This document shows, piece after piece, positions 9,339 to 20,079 of a stretch of 64,000 nucleotides of DNA. Both the position numbers and the translations under genes were made by a program. The notes beneath the pieces are model-generated. The model saw only the letters and a list, made by a program, of their open reading frames with translations. It ran no database searches and had not been told where the DNA came from. The stretch is from Massospora cicadina (lineage: Eukaryota > Entomophthoromycota > Entomophthoromycetes > Entomophthorales > Entomophthoraceae), in assembly GCA_022478985.1 (NCBI GenBank), contig JAKSZP010000150.1, forward strand, positions 1 through 64,000, read 5' to 3'. Every line of letters begins with the position of its first letter. The first letter of the stretch is position 1.

Positions 9339-10340
9339 GCTGGTCTGTAGCTGGGGAGGGGTTTCTGCTTCACCCTTGTCCCAAATGGGGCAGCGAGGGT
9401 TGATGTGTACGCCCGCTCCACTCTCTTTGAGGGGGCATCTGGGTTAACTGGGGGGGGTGATAGCACCATGATGGGCAGGCTTTGAACTCTGGGGAATCGA
9501 GGACCTACTCTCTGATCTGGAGTGAGGGCAAGGGTGCGGCAGGCAGGGGTTCTTCTGAGGGGAAGGTACCCAAGGTGGGTACAGAGGGGGCGCAGAGGGC
9601 GGCGAGGCCTGGGGGGCGCTTCCCTTGGCCGCGACCACTGGCAGGGGGAAGGGGTGGCATATGGTACCTCAAGAGCTGTGACAGCACATGCGGGGGTATG
9701 GAAAGGACTGGCCTCAATTGCACGGGCCACAGAGAATGCAATTTCTAAGGACCCAGGGAGGGGGTCCCAAGATGCATGGGTGGCCGCAGTGGGGTCCAAG
9801 GCAGCTCAGAAGGCGGAGATGGTGATTTTGGGAGGAATGGGCACAGTGGGAGCTAGGACCATGAAGGCTTTGATCAGGGAGGGTAGGTCCGTGGCTGTCT
9901 GTCCTAGTGTGGAAAGTTGGAGGAGGCGCGCTGTTCTAGACTCAGGGGCCTGGACCGCCAAAGTGACCAGCACAAGTAAAGGGGTGGGGTTCCCAGACTT
10001 AGCAGCGGAGCGGAGCACTCCCCTGATCCAGTGACGGGCATCCCCATCTAGGGCGTTAAGGAGAGTTACGCTCTGCTGGGCATCAGAGGGAAGGGGGATT
10101 TCCCCCCATCAGCAGTAAAGCGCACCTGAAGTTCTGCCAGGACACCCAGGATTTGGTCAGCCAGCTCATCAGAAGGGATAGGGGGATCCCCAACCCTATC
10201 ATGTTGACTGATGGGGTGACACTTGTTGCCAGGGCTTGGCGGGGTGGGGACCAGTTCAACACAACCTGGAAGCATGCTTGGATGAATGAGGCAGCCAACC
10301 AGCAGGGGAAAGCAAGGTCGCAAATAGAGAGCACATTTAG
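9339..10340 (-). pseudogene. GY-B gag region
   Basis: The region between the 5' LTR leader and the protease is where the capsid/nucleocapsid protein is encoded. Two or three minus-strand frames (9311-9799, 9806-10018, 10066-10358) are Pro-, Ser- and Arg-rich and overlap poorly, so frameshifts are likely. I saw no CCHC zinc knuckle. Assignment as gag is by position only. The long plus-strand frames here are antisense shadows. Confidence 0.5.
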
Positions 10341-10418
10341 GGTAAGAGTGTAGGCCAACGCTTCACCAGTGCCAGCAAGGAGGGCGGAGAAGGCCGAGGT
10401 TACTGATCAGTTCATTAT

Positions 10419-12078
10419 GTCATGGATGCAGCTGATAAGAATTAGACTGGGCTCCCAGTCTGGGTGTGTGAGCACCCAGTGGAGAGCCCAGAATGCCAAA
10501 GGCACAGCGGTCTGAGCGACTTGAAGTAGGGGAGATCTATTGGGGACGTGAGGAAAGTAAAGGTTCATTAATGTACCGAAGGCCCCCAAGGCAAACCAGA
10601 TGGTTGCAATGGGGGCAACCCCCAAGGGCAGGAGAGGTGGGGAGGATGACGACTCCTCAGGGTTCATGGTTGCTGGCCTTTGGCTTCAAACAGGTGAGTC
10701 TGCGCACCAATGAGGGGCAGAACAAGGGCCGCTGTGCAAACAGGGGTGCGGGCGGAGAGGGAAACAGACCTGCGGTGAGCGTTAGGGCTGAGCTCCCCTT
10801 GGGCGGGGTGCTCTGGGGTCCCCAGGTGGGTGGGGCCAGTAGTGGATGAGTCAGGTATGGGGGCCAAGTTTGTGAGCACTGGGGCAGGGGCGCCCCGGTG
10901 CTTCTCCAAAAGGGGAGTGGTCTTGGAGATCCCAGCAATGGAGCGAACAGATGGATTTGCATTAGACGGATGTGTGGAAGTGGACAGATTTTCATTAGAT
11001 GGATATGCAAAAGTGGACAGAGAATCGACTTCATTGTCAGGGGTGAGACAGTTTATGGTGGATACAATCCACTGCCGCATGGCGGGGTTGAGCGACAGGA
11101 TGACCCAATTTGGTGAACATTGGGATGAGTATCTGGATAGTGGTGTGCTTAACTGGATCAATCAGCGGAATTTTGAAAAAAGTAAACAGATGGAGGCCGC
11201 GGCAAGGTGTCCAGGGTATTCAAGGATTTATTTGGCGCAAAGTGCAGGAAGATTAGAGAATGTATTGACAACTTCTCCTCAATAGGGTAGTTGTCTTAAG
11301 TATGGGGAGAATCGCATAGTGGGGATGCCAAGGGATAGGGTGATTGGAAATTGGTGATGGGATTTGGTTGGCTGGTGGGGAGGAGGGCAGGAGGATGTCC
11401 AAAATCTTGGCAAAAATCAAAAAAAACTTTTTCATATTTTTCAAATTTTTGGGGCCAAACCAGGTCGATGGTACTGATATGGGCCCTGACCATTTGAGTC
11501 AGCCTGTTCACATAGTTTGGATTCCCCAGATTTGTCCCGGGGGGCTGTGACCATGGTGCTGGGTCATTCACTCCCTGGTCCAAACTCTCGATCTGACTAT
11601 TTGCATGATCCAAACTTCCTGGATCCATCCTGGGGGAGTAGGGGCAACTAGTCTGAGTCACTTGCAACCTGGTTTGAAAACTGAATCGTGCGCCAATCTG
11701 ATTTCTAGCCCTGGCAAGTCTGGCACAGCTCCTCCAGCCCAGAATTTGCAGACTGGGCTCCGACACTAGTACTGGCTATTTCCTCAAAATTTTGGCATAC
11801 TTTCCCTGGTGAGTGAGGGGTCCCAGGGGCCCACCCATGGTCCCTGGCTTGCATAATATCCGTGCAGGCCCCCTCTATTAGACTTACCAGGGTTAAGGAG
11901 GGGGAAGGGGAGAAACCTGGTTGTCTTTAGGGGGAAGGCAGTCACCCAGCGCTCATCTATCACATGCGCCAATTCACTCAACTGTGACAGGGGATCCACT
12001 TGGGCCTTTGGACCCCTTTTTGTCCGAAAGGGGTGTTGCTCCCTATCCAGTTGCAGGGGCTGGTCCTCAGGACTTACA
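10419..12078 (-). repeat. GY-B 5' LTR (1,660 bp)
   Basis: This is the partner of 4089-5798. The plus strand starts TGTCATGG and ends TTACA, followed by the CATAT target duplication. It lacks one 33-bp unit and one 21-bp unit seen in the other LTR. The leader sense sequence just inside it is TAATGAACTGATCAG. I could not match this to a tRNA 3' end, nor find a complementary stretch in the LTR that would show self-priming. Confidence 0.9.
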
Positions 12079-12083
12079 CATAT
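12079..12083. repeat. GY-B target-site duplication, right (CATAT)
   Basis: CATAT follows the right LTR and is identical to 4084-4088. Confidence 0.85.
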
Positions 12084-12359
12084 CATATGTGTTGTTATCT
12101 AAAGCCACAGCAGGGGCTGATAAAATAAGCTTCCCAATTCGAACGGGAAGGGAAGAGTAGGCCCCAATAGCCTGGTATTGTTGGGGCCAGCAGTTCCAAA
12201 CTCTTGCGCGTACTCCAAGTCAGGAGCTAACTTGATAATTTTGATAAGCTTATTGGAGATCACGTTGACTGGGGAGCCAGTGTTTAAGATGGCTAAGATA
12301 TGGACCTTTTGAATGACAAATTCAATCTTAGTGAGAGTCCCTCCAAAGTTAGGTGACAA
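12084..12359 (-). pseudogene. GY-A protease N-terminal part
   Basis: The minus frame contains ILNTGSPVNVISN, an aspartic-protease active-site motif with Asn in place of the catalytic Asp (NTGS for DTGS). It is cut off by the GY-B insertion, and its continuation is at 3877-4083. The order gag, protease, insertion, RT is consistent with a single original pol frame. Confidence 0.65.
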
Positions 12360-13546
12360 AGCTAAACTCCCCTTGAGCTGTAAGGTGGAGGTGAGTTTTA
12401 GCAGCTTTAAAATAGTTATTCATGATGGTTTGTAAAGGATGAACACTCTGAAGAGGTTGAATCAATTCAGCTAAAAATTAATCATCGCTGGCAGTGTCAA
12501 ACACTTGTGGACACCCTAGGATTTGACTGAGGTACGTCTCCTCAGGGGTGATGGTCTCGTCTACTCCTCCAGCGTACAGGTGATCAGGAACCTCTACCTC
12601 TGCGGGGGCTCCAAGTATATAATAGCCAAAATCATCATAACCCCCCTCAGATTCGTCCCCAAGGGTATCTTAACAACTGGAAAGGCTACGATGGAGGTAG
12701 TAGAGTTGGCCACAGGAGATTAAATAGACTTAGGGCACACCTTTACGAGCTTGGCTGGAGGGGTAGCCACAGCAGCTTTAGTGAGATGGTGCGGACGGAT
12801 GGTTGTTACTACCTTACAGGGTTTTAAATTCATAAGAAGGAGTTTTAACCTTTTTAGGTTGTACAGAGGGAGCAGGTCTCAACTGATCAACTAGTGGTAA
12901 CTCCTCAATAATGAGAGCTGGAGGGACCACCTCATCTTCCTTATTTGTTGCACATGAATGGAAATTGGCAACATCTATTAATGCCTTCTTTATATCACAG
13001 ATATTTTGGAAATGGCGTTTCACTGAGATAATATGCCTAGCTAGAGAGGGCTGAGAAGCTAACCCAGTTAATAGGACAGCGATAGCATCATCCAGGGTGA
13101 GCATGTTAGAGGCTGTTAACCTTTGCGCAGTGAGGTAAAACCGTTCAGCAAAGGCAAGGAGTAATTCATCCTCATACATGCTAAGGCGCATAAAGGCCTG
13201 TTTTTCCCTGAGTAGACTCTGCTTAGATCCAAATTCAGCCACAAGAGCTTCCTTCACCTCTGCCCAAGTGAGCAAAGAGTTTGGGTAAGAACTATCAACT
13301 CTTGTGCTAGGCGATTTAAACAGGGAAGGATGTACTGAACTTTTTGAGTATCAGTTGAGCCATACATGACAGCTTCATATACATACAAAAAAGTATTGAT
13401 GTTTCCTTCTCCAGGAGTGAATTTTTCCATATGGGGAAACTGTGAGGGCGCTGCTCAAGCTCCTTAAGGAGGGATAAGGCACTGGCAAGTTGCTCCTCAA
13501 GAGCAATGATTCTGGTTATACAGGGGTCCCCTGTAGTGAGCACCAT
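12360..13546 (-). pseudogene. GY-A gag region
   Basis: A 153-codon frame (12814-13275) resembles a gypsy capsid: WAEVKEALVAEFG, then ERFYLTAQRL and a long helical stretch ending ...NICDIKKAL. A second frame (13316-13546) gives an N-terminal coiled part (EEQLASALSLLKELEQ). The stretch 12360-12810 should hold the nucleocapsid, but I see no clear CCHC knuckle. The start would be near 13546, just inside the primer-binding site. A shift near 13280 joins the two parts. Confidence 0.6.
13528..13545 (-). other. GY-A primer-binding site
   Basis: The sense strand reads TGGTGCTCACTACAGGGG, three bases inside the 5' LTR. The identical 18 bases follow the GY-G 5' LTR (41567-41584), and a one-mismatch version follows the LTR at 63899. 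Starting with TGG fits a tRNA 3' CCA end. The complement would give a primer tRNA ending GTGAGCACCA. The tRNA is not identified here. Confidence 0.75.
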
Positions 13547-13548
13547 TT

Positions 13549-14171
13549 TGTGGGAAAACAGCTTATTTTTTCTCAGTGGTGCGTTCCGTCAGCTTGTTTC
13601 ACAAATATAAATAAAGATAAAATAAAAAGCACTAATGAAATTGAATTCTTATGATTTTACTATATGCACAGTAAGGGAAAAAAGATGATCCTCGACCTCC
13701 AACTATCTAGTATTTAAAGTAATCTCAAGGGTCAAGGGGAAGTTGGGAATATATTCAGAATAGCTGAACCTAGTCTGAATTAGGAAATATGCAGGAAGAG
13801 CATATCATAACTTGGGAACTCTCTTCAGGACACTGGAACAAAGGAAGAGGAATTCTGAATGGCCCAAATGTACCTGAGAGGTAAAGTTTTTATAAATTTA
13901 AGCCAATCACCACCTGAGAAATTTATTGCACCTTGGGGGACCCCCGCCAAGCCTATAAAAGGGGTTGGTCCCACACAGGTGCGTTGCAGGACTTCGTTGG
14001 GGTCGGGGGAGTGCCTTCTAATGATTCCCCCAAGGTCCATGGTGAGGCCAGAGTAATCTGACCAGGTAATCTAATAACTAGTGTCTGTACAGGTTTCAAA
14101 CTGGTGTTTCACCAATTAATGGGGTTCCACCGAGAATTGGCCATAAACTTTTGGCTGATTTCCTCAACTTT
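13549..14171 (-). repeat. GY-A 5' LTR, downstream part
   Basis: This aligns with the 3' LTR from 112 onward and is cut at 14171 by LINE-1. It resumes at 19459. The TATAAAAG at 13954-13961 is conserved. The 7-bp hairpin beside it is partly degraded here, and the terminal 10-bp inverted repeat is also degraded. Confidence 0.85.
14157..14171. repeat. LINE-1 target-site duplication, left
   Basis: GATTTCCTCAACTTT here and GATTTCCTCGACTTT at 19444-19458 match in 14 of 15 positions. The intact LTR copy at 112-864 shows a single equivalent site. Confidence 0.8.
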
Positions 14172-14333
14172 TATATATTTGGGGAAGGTCAACCAGGGGA
14201 TAAGCACTTCCAATATAGTGGGGATAAACCAATGAAATTCAACAATTAAAGACACCCCAGAGGGTTCAAGGCCCCTCTTGTTGTCTCCAGGATCACCAAG
14301 TTTAGGACGGTAGGGAAGGGGGGTTATTCTGGA

Positions 14334-15436
14334 TTATTCTTGGATGCAGCATGTTTGAGGGAAAAGATCAACCTTTAGGAACCATATGGGGAACCATGTG
14401 TTGATTGTCCTCCTGTTATGGGGGTCATGTGTCCAAACAGCCATGCTTGAAAATGTTCCAATATATGGCAGTGGAAACGATTGATGGCTTCTTGGATTGT
14501 AGGCGCTGCTCCTGTAAACGATTCCAGTACTATTGTATGGATCTTCCATTGTGCTATTGCTACTATTAACGCCCTGAGGGATGGGTGGATAGGAGAGTCC
14601 ATGTTTATAGCGAACATGTTCCTTGCTAGGCTGAATGGTTGTCCGTTTTCTTGGTGGAATAGGCTCATGACCTCTTTCCATAAAGCCACTGATGTTGGGC
14701 ATGGTTCTATCTGGTGGGCTAGGCTTCCATACTAACCACATATTGTACATTGGGAGTGAGTGGCATTCGCCCGCTCTGCTGTGCAGTATACTCCCCTCAT
14801 GCATCTCCAAACGTGCGCTCTTATCATGGGTTGGAGTAGACAGTGATGTGTGTATCTCCATACTCTTCTTTGAGTCTCCAGGTTGTATGGTATATCCATA
14901 TGGAACAGGTAATCTATCCTGACTATGGTATTCGTATTTCTTCATATTATATTATCTATGACTATTTGTTCATTGATTTCCTGTCTGTGAGTTAGCCTTG
15001 GGCGTCCTCGGTGAATGGTTTGGCTACTTATATGGATCAGCCATGTCGCTCTTCTCATGGCCAGAAGTATTCGTTTGAAATGTGCAGGAGTGCCATATGT
15101 TCCTGCAGCTGTAGGATGGGATGCCAGATACTTGATTAAAGTGTTTGGGTGATCTGAGTTTCCTAATTGGAATGCTCGTTTAAAGTTATATCTTGCCGTT
15201 CTGGCCCAATGTGTGTCTGGAAGATCTGGGCTAGTCACCTGAGCTATCCAGGATCCTAGTATATGGGTCGCTTGCTCCACATATTTAGTAAGCCCAGTAC
15301 CTCCATTCCTTCTAGAGCCAAATAGGGTTTCAAGGCGTACAGGGGGGTTGTGGTTGGACCAGAGCCATCCTTGTAATAGGGCGTGAATTGTATTAAAGAA
15401 GGGCGGTGAGAAAGCAATTGCATAGCCATAAACCAT
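14334..15436 (-). pseudogene. LINE-1 ORF2 C-terminal region
   Basis: Two open frames (14334-14945, partly in shadow of 14375-14689, and 14942-15436) encode the region downstream of the RT thumb. The second has the GSRRNGGTGL motif typical of LINE ORF2 ('GGLG' segment after RT). A cysteine/histidine cluster expected near the end is not clear. The function in LINEs is RNA binding during target-primed reverse transcription. Confidence 0.6.
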
Positions 15437-16750
15437 ATGATTGATAGAATCATAGAGTTAGCTACTGTGACCCTTCCTGTTAAACCTGTTTGATGTCCAT
15501 GTAAGGAGACAATACGTTTTTTATTTTGTCTAGGAGTTGATTTTCCATCATGGAGTTGGCGTAACCTCTTGCTTCTAGCCATACCCCCAAGTGACGGACA
15601 GGTCCAGCTGCCAGCTTGGTGGTGAAGGGAAGTTTCAGTGGGGTTATTGCTGATTTTTTCCTCCTATGTCTGGTGAGGAGTCTTGATGTTGTGTTAGCTT
15701 GTTGGCCCAGGGTGGATGGCGTCAAATGGGTCTGATATTTTCCCAGGAGTATGGTTTCCGTTTTCTCAGTGTTAAGTGATGCGTTGTTTATGGCTGAGTA
15801 ATCTTGTATTACCTTCTCAATTCTGTAAGCATCCTGATTTTTGAATAATACCACCACACAGTCATCAGCGAAGGCCATCATTTTGACTGGTGGTTGGCCC
15901 TTGAAATTGATTCCTTTGAGAAGTGTGTTTGTATTCCGGATTATAGGATCCAAGCTAAAATTGTAAAGCAGAGGGCTTAAGGGGTCTCCTTGTTTGAGTC
16001 CTTTCTGTGAGATGACTGGGCTTGTTAAGAAGCCTGATCCACGCACAGCCATGGTAGTTGACTCTGTAAGATCATCACCCAGTTTATGAATCTATTTGGG
16101 AGTTTGAATTTTTGAAGGCAGGCCCTAAGATAGGTCCAGTTCACCCTGTCATATGCCTTCTGTTGGTCCAAAAAGACAAGCGCTCCAGAGGTTTTGGACT
16201 GGCAGACACTTGAAACTGTGTGGATGTTGTCCCATATGGATGTTCTTAGAACAGATCCATATTATGATGGGGATATCGTGTCAGTTGTAATTTCTCCTAG
16301 TCGTTTGGCTATAATTTTTGTGAATATTTTTGTGTCTGTGTTGGTTATGGATATTGGGCGCCAGTTGGAAAGGTTTAGTGCGTCTCCTTTTTTGAATAAT
16401 GTGAAAGTGTAGACTTCTTTGCCTCCAGGTAGGAGGCATGTTTCCATAATACACTTGTTCATGGAAACTAGAAGAATATTAGATATGTTAGTAAAATATT
16501 TTATGTAAAATTCATAGGAGATCCCATCAAGTCCAGGGCATTTCCCTCTTGGTGCTTCATATACTACTTCCCATAATTCCTCGCATGATATTAGGTTTAT
16601 TAAATTATTATTTTGAGCCATGTTGTCAATATGTGCACTTGCTAGGAATTTTTTGATTTTTTCTGGTTCAACTGTTTCATTTTTATATAAGTTTGTATTA
16701 AACCTGTGCACTTCAGTTGCAACTTCTTCAGGTATTTCTGCTATGGATTT
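15437..16750 (-). pseudogene. LINE-1 reverse transcriptase
   Basis: RT motifs run in order on the minus strand: GKCPGLDGISYEFY, LFKKGDALNLSNWRPISITNTDTKIFTKIIAKRL (16262-16711), then a QKAYDRVNW segment in another frame near 16150-16190, LKQGDPLSPLLYNF, the catalytic FADD (15861-15872), and HLGVWLEARG. Shifts lie near 16055 and 16255. This is an L1/Tad-type LINE RT, with the SNWRPI and QGDPLSP signatures. Confidence 0.82.
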
Positions 16751-17149
16751 GTCCAGTAATCAGACCTGAGTGCAAGATATCATATTTTTCTGGGCGTGGA
16801 TTTGGCGGAAAAAATAGCTTGAGCAGGTTTCTCCATCTTTTATTGTTTCTTGCTCTGTATCAAACTCCAACTCAGTGTTGGTGTTCATGGATCAGGGTGT
16901 TTAACTGAGCAGTAACCTCCGCCCATCTGTGACCTCATTCAGGGCTGTACCCTGTGCGTGTGACTTTGATTTCTAGGTGGTTGATTTATGATATTGTGTG
17001 ATTGATAATGACTGAAGATGCCCTATGTCTTCTAACCATTTTATGTTTGATTTATTGGGCTGTTGATTTTTTGAAATTTTCCCAGGTGGTTAGTGGGTCT
17101 GAGCAGAAAGGTGTTTGAAAATCCCAGGTTGAGTATATTTTCTCCATCC

Positions 17150-17900
17150 AGGATTGAAATTTTTAGTCGGCTAAACTTTCTGGGCATATTATACACCATC
17201 TAGGTGATTGGGTACTTTATTCTACCAGTTTGTAGGACACCAAAACTAACCAATGGTCAGATAATTTGATTTTTGTAGTTTTGAATTTTTGAATTTGGTG
17301 ATGGAAAATTTGTGTTTTGAGTATCAGGTCTATTTGTGACATGGAGATAAGTGCACCAGTGTGTACATGTGAGCGTGTCATGTTTTGTAGTATGAATAAC
17401 CTTATTGGTAGCAGATCATATAGTCCTAGGGTGGCCCTTAGTATGCGGAGTTCCACTTTACCTTGTGGTACCTCCATTTTGTATGGCCATTTGGTCAGTA
17501 TCTGGGTTAATCCAGCAGTTCATGTCTCCCATGATAAAAGTGCTTGCTGGAAGATTTAGTTGTGTTAGAGCTGTTGAAAATTCTCTTCAGTCAGGTGCAC
17601 AGTTCAGTGCATACACACTGGCTTTTGTGTGCACTTCAGTGTGCCATGAGAAGGTTACAGCAAGTATGTGGCTGTCCAGGAATGAATTTTTGTTGATGAA
17701 TTTTAAAGTTTTGGTTTGCACATACTATTGCCCCACAGTGTTGTGACCAAGACGATATTGTTGGGAGGAGCATGTTTTCCAATGCCTCCTCCTCTCCCTG
17801 TGGACAGCGGGTTTCCTGCACCGCCAGGATATCCACAGGTGAATTTCATAAGAGACTCAACTTCTTGGCCCGAGATGTTAAGGCTTTGAGTTCCACTATG
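17150..17900 (-). pseudogene. LINE-1 AP-type endonuclease
   Basis: The minus strand encodes MDILAVQETRCPQGEEE (start about 17836), with the catalytic Glu of the QE(T/P) motif. The final part is at 17217-17350, where QIDLIL and KLSDHWLV carry the conserved Asp and the SDH motif. The middle is in another frame. The enzyme nicks target DNA to start insertion. Confidence 0.75.
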
Positions 17901-18208
17901 TTCAGCGTCCCTATCTTTACTGAGACGCCCAATGTGCCTCAGGAGCGGTTAAAAGGGCCCCCAGCCCTACTCCCTCGCTCACATTATTCTCAAATGCACC
18001 TCTGCTGCGGAGAGCATAACCATGAGTAGGAGCTGGGGTTTATTCTGCCCCTTTCATTGCAGCTGCTTTTTCTCCTCTCTTGGCTTTGCTTGGTTTCAAT
18101 TTATCGCCGCATGCACTTGTGTTTCTCTTATTGGCCGCATTATTTTCTTGCATATTCCATTGTTGATTTTCCTTCCTGATTGGGTTATGTTCCACAATTC
18201 TGGGGGTT

Positions 18209-19340
18209 TCACTGAACCCCAGTTTTGCTGCATTTATTAAAATCAGGTTCTGCCATATTCAATCTGTTTGGATTAGTTATTTGGTTTTCCACGGGACTTG
18301 ATTGGTTCATTGATTCAAATTCATCATTGTCTTCCTGAATCTGTTCTAGTGATATGGATGATTTCGCCAAGGCCTTTGCCTTGGCTGCAGCCAGCTTGCG
18401 AACTTGTTTGGCCATTTTTCATTCTTTTCAGGGAAATTGGATCAATTATTTTATATTGCCCATGTTCTCCCCAGTTGGATGCTTGTGTTGTATCCGTGAT
18501 TCTGGAGTACTATGAGTCATCTTCACCAATTTCCTCCTCACAGAATTCCATTTCTCTCAGGCCTTCTTTTATGGGGAAAGCATGAATCTTGTGCCCAAAG
18601 TCCTGGCAGTGGTTGCATATGGGGGGAGCGCTCTCCGATGTTACATGGAACAGTTGGGATTTTTTCCCATCAATGGTGAAGGATGTGTTGTGGGGGATTT
18701 TTGTGATATCCTCCACTACCTCCTGGTTTGAGGAAGTAATTGCGATTGTTTTCAGTGCTAAGGGTCAGCATCAGCTGGAATATTAACATATCGAATTGTT
18801 TAATTTCTCTGTAGGCTTCCAAGCCTTCTCAGAGATGTCTTTTGACTACTGTGCGCGCCAGTGTAGTCAGAAGGTGATCAAAAACTATGAAAATATCTTT
18901 GGATTCTGTCCAACGTGTGTATTTGGACGATACCAAATGCTGACTGTTGGGAATGTCAAGTACCACTCTGACCTTTGCTGCTTCATTTTCTTCTTCCGCG
19001 GTTTCAAACCCAAGGTCTATCCAACCTTTGCGGATAGTATGGATTGTTAAGTACACTGCATGCGGGAAAAATTTTAGTTGGACTTTGCCAAAATTTTCCC
19101 ACATTGTCAGTGTTTCTATGCCCAAGAAAACTTGTATCCCATGTTCCATCAATGACAGTAGTTATGAGTGGGATACTTCCATGTAACTGCGGTATTTTAC
19201 CAAAAAATTCATGGAACCCATGGGGGGCGCCACCTTGGGTTTTTTGTTTTTAATGATATTTTTGTTTGTACCTGTGCACTTGGTACCTTTGGGTGGTGTA
19301 TGTCCAGGTCCGCTGCCTTTTACTGCATTCGCCCAACTCT
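18209..19340 (-). pseudogene. LINE-1 ORF1 protein (nucleic-acid-binding)
   Basis: Three minus frames (18829-19152, 18510-18716, 18209-18415) make up the ORF1 region upstream of the endonuclease. The first has a beta-alpha pattern like an RNA-binding domain. The second contains CNHCQDFGHKIHAF, a CCHC zinc knuckle whose last Cys has become Phe. The third is a Lys-rich tail beginning MAKQVRKLAAAKAKALAK. ORF1 proteins coat LINE RNA. The start lies near 19200-19340 but is not certain. Confidence 0.6.
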
Positions 19341-19443
19341 TACTTTATTACTCATACTCATCTCACCTGGTATTGATTATCAAATTGTACTGTTTGAATC
19401 GAATCATATTACTAAAAGTGATAGTAATTGGAAAAAAGTCTTT

Positions 19444-19458
19444 GATTTCCTCGACTTT
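19444..19458. repeat. LINE-1 target-site duplication, right
   Basis: This is the partner of 14157-14171 with one A/G difference. Confidence 0.8.
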
Positions 19459-19588
19459 CTCACTTTTATTTTTGATAAACGAACTCTTAATGACATCAGA
19501 AAATCATAAATGGTCAACATTTCCCTTTTTTGTTGGAGCTCGACCTACAGCATTATTAATTTTAGGCTGCAAAAGTAAATGTCTGACA
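19459..19588 (-). repeat. GY-A 5' LTR, upstream part
   Basis: This aligns with 735-864 of the 3' LTR: the block beginning TTTTTGATAAACGAACTC, then the TCGACCTACAGCAT segment, ending CTGACA. It completes the LTR broken by LINE-1. Confidence 0.85.
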
Positions 19589-20079
19589 ATAATGATTGTG
19601 TGGAGTATGGAGTTTATGGCTGCAATGGTAGCTTTCTTGGTAGGGTAAGTTGATGGTACCTTGAAATAACCCTTGTGAAACTCAGAAATCAACTATTGAC
19701 AGTCATTAAAATCTTTGGAGGGAACCCACCTACCTTCATTATTTTTGGAACCCCTTCCAGGACTCTAGGTAATGAAAGCTGCATAAGACTCTACTTAAGG
19801 TCAAGATCCGCTCCATACCAACTTGGTGCACCCTCTACCACGATAAAATTTTCCTCCATGGGCTTCTTTCCTTTAAATGGTGATAAGAAGGAGTGAAAGT
19901 ATTGCAAAACTTCCAGTAGGAGGTGAGTTCCACATGGAAGGATATGATATGCAACACCTGGAAAATGGGTAAGGGACCTGCACGCTTACAAGCTGAGTTA
20001 TGACATGGCACCTTGTGGTGCAAATTCTTGGTATCAAATATGATCAGATCACCTACTCATTAGTCCAGATCTGCAAGAC

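Larger units (their letters stand above)
4089..12078 (-). mobile_element. Complete sushi/Tf-like gypsy GY-B nested in GY-A protease
   Basis: This 7,990-bp element has two long LTRs (4089-5798 and 10419-12078) that begin TG and end CA, and it is flanked by a 5-bp CATAT duplication. On the minus strand it encodes gag, protease, RT, RNase H, integrase and a C-terminal domain, in that order. The polymerase is of the Tf1/sushi type common in fungi and also found in vertebrates. The reading frames are longer and more GC-rich than in neighbouring elements, so it is relatively young, but frameshifts and a stop in RT show it is inactive. It interrupts the GY-A protease. Confidence 0.92.
14172..19443 (-). 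mobile_element. LINE-1: full-length L1-like non-LTR retrotransposon in the GY-A LTR
   Basis: This 5.27-kb element is bounded by a 15-bp target duplication and splits a GY-A LTR whose two parts rejoin exactly. The minus strand encodes ORF1 with a zinc knuckle, an AP-type endonuclease, a reverse transcriptase and a C-terminal region, the order of L1/Tx1-type LINEs. The 3' end (left) has an AT-rich tail rather than a long poly(A). Stops and shifts occur in every domain. It is older than LINE-3, judging by AT richness and interruptions. Confidence 0.88.
112..19588 (-). mobile_element. Ty3/gypsy retrotransposon GY-A, split by nested GY-B and LINE-1
   Basis: On the minus strand the order is 5' LTR (13549-14171 plus 19459-19588), primer-binding site, gag, protease, reverse transcriptase, RNase H, integrase, C-terminal domain and 3' LTR (112-864). 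The RT, RNase H, integrase order is diagnostic of Ty3/gypsy. Removing GY-B and LINE-1 with their target duplications leaves about 6.2 kb, a normal length. The flanks of the two LTR ends (ATTCT before 112, ATAAT after 19588) do not form a clear 5-bp duplication, so decay or recombination between copies is possible. All reading frames are broken, so the element is dead. Confidence 0.85.

Noticed and set aside
9482..10034. Long plus-strand frames opposite GY-B gag
   Set aside because: They lie antisense to the gag region in GC-rich sequence and have no domain or codon logic of their own.
10395..10418. Self-priming of GY-B, as in Tf1
   Set aside because: I looked for LTR sequence complementary to the leader TAATGAACTGATCAG and found only a same-sense match (TTAATGAAC), which would not pair.
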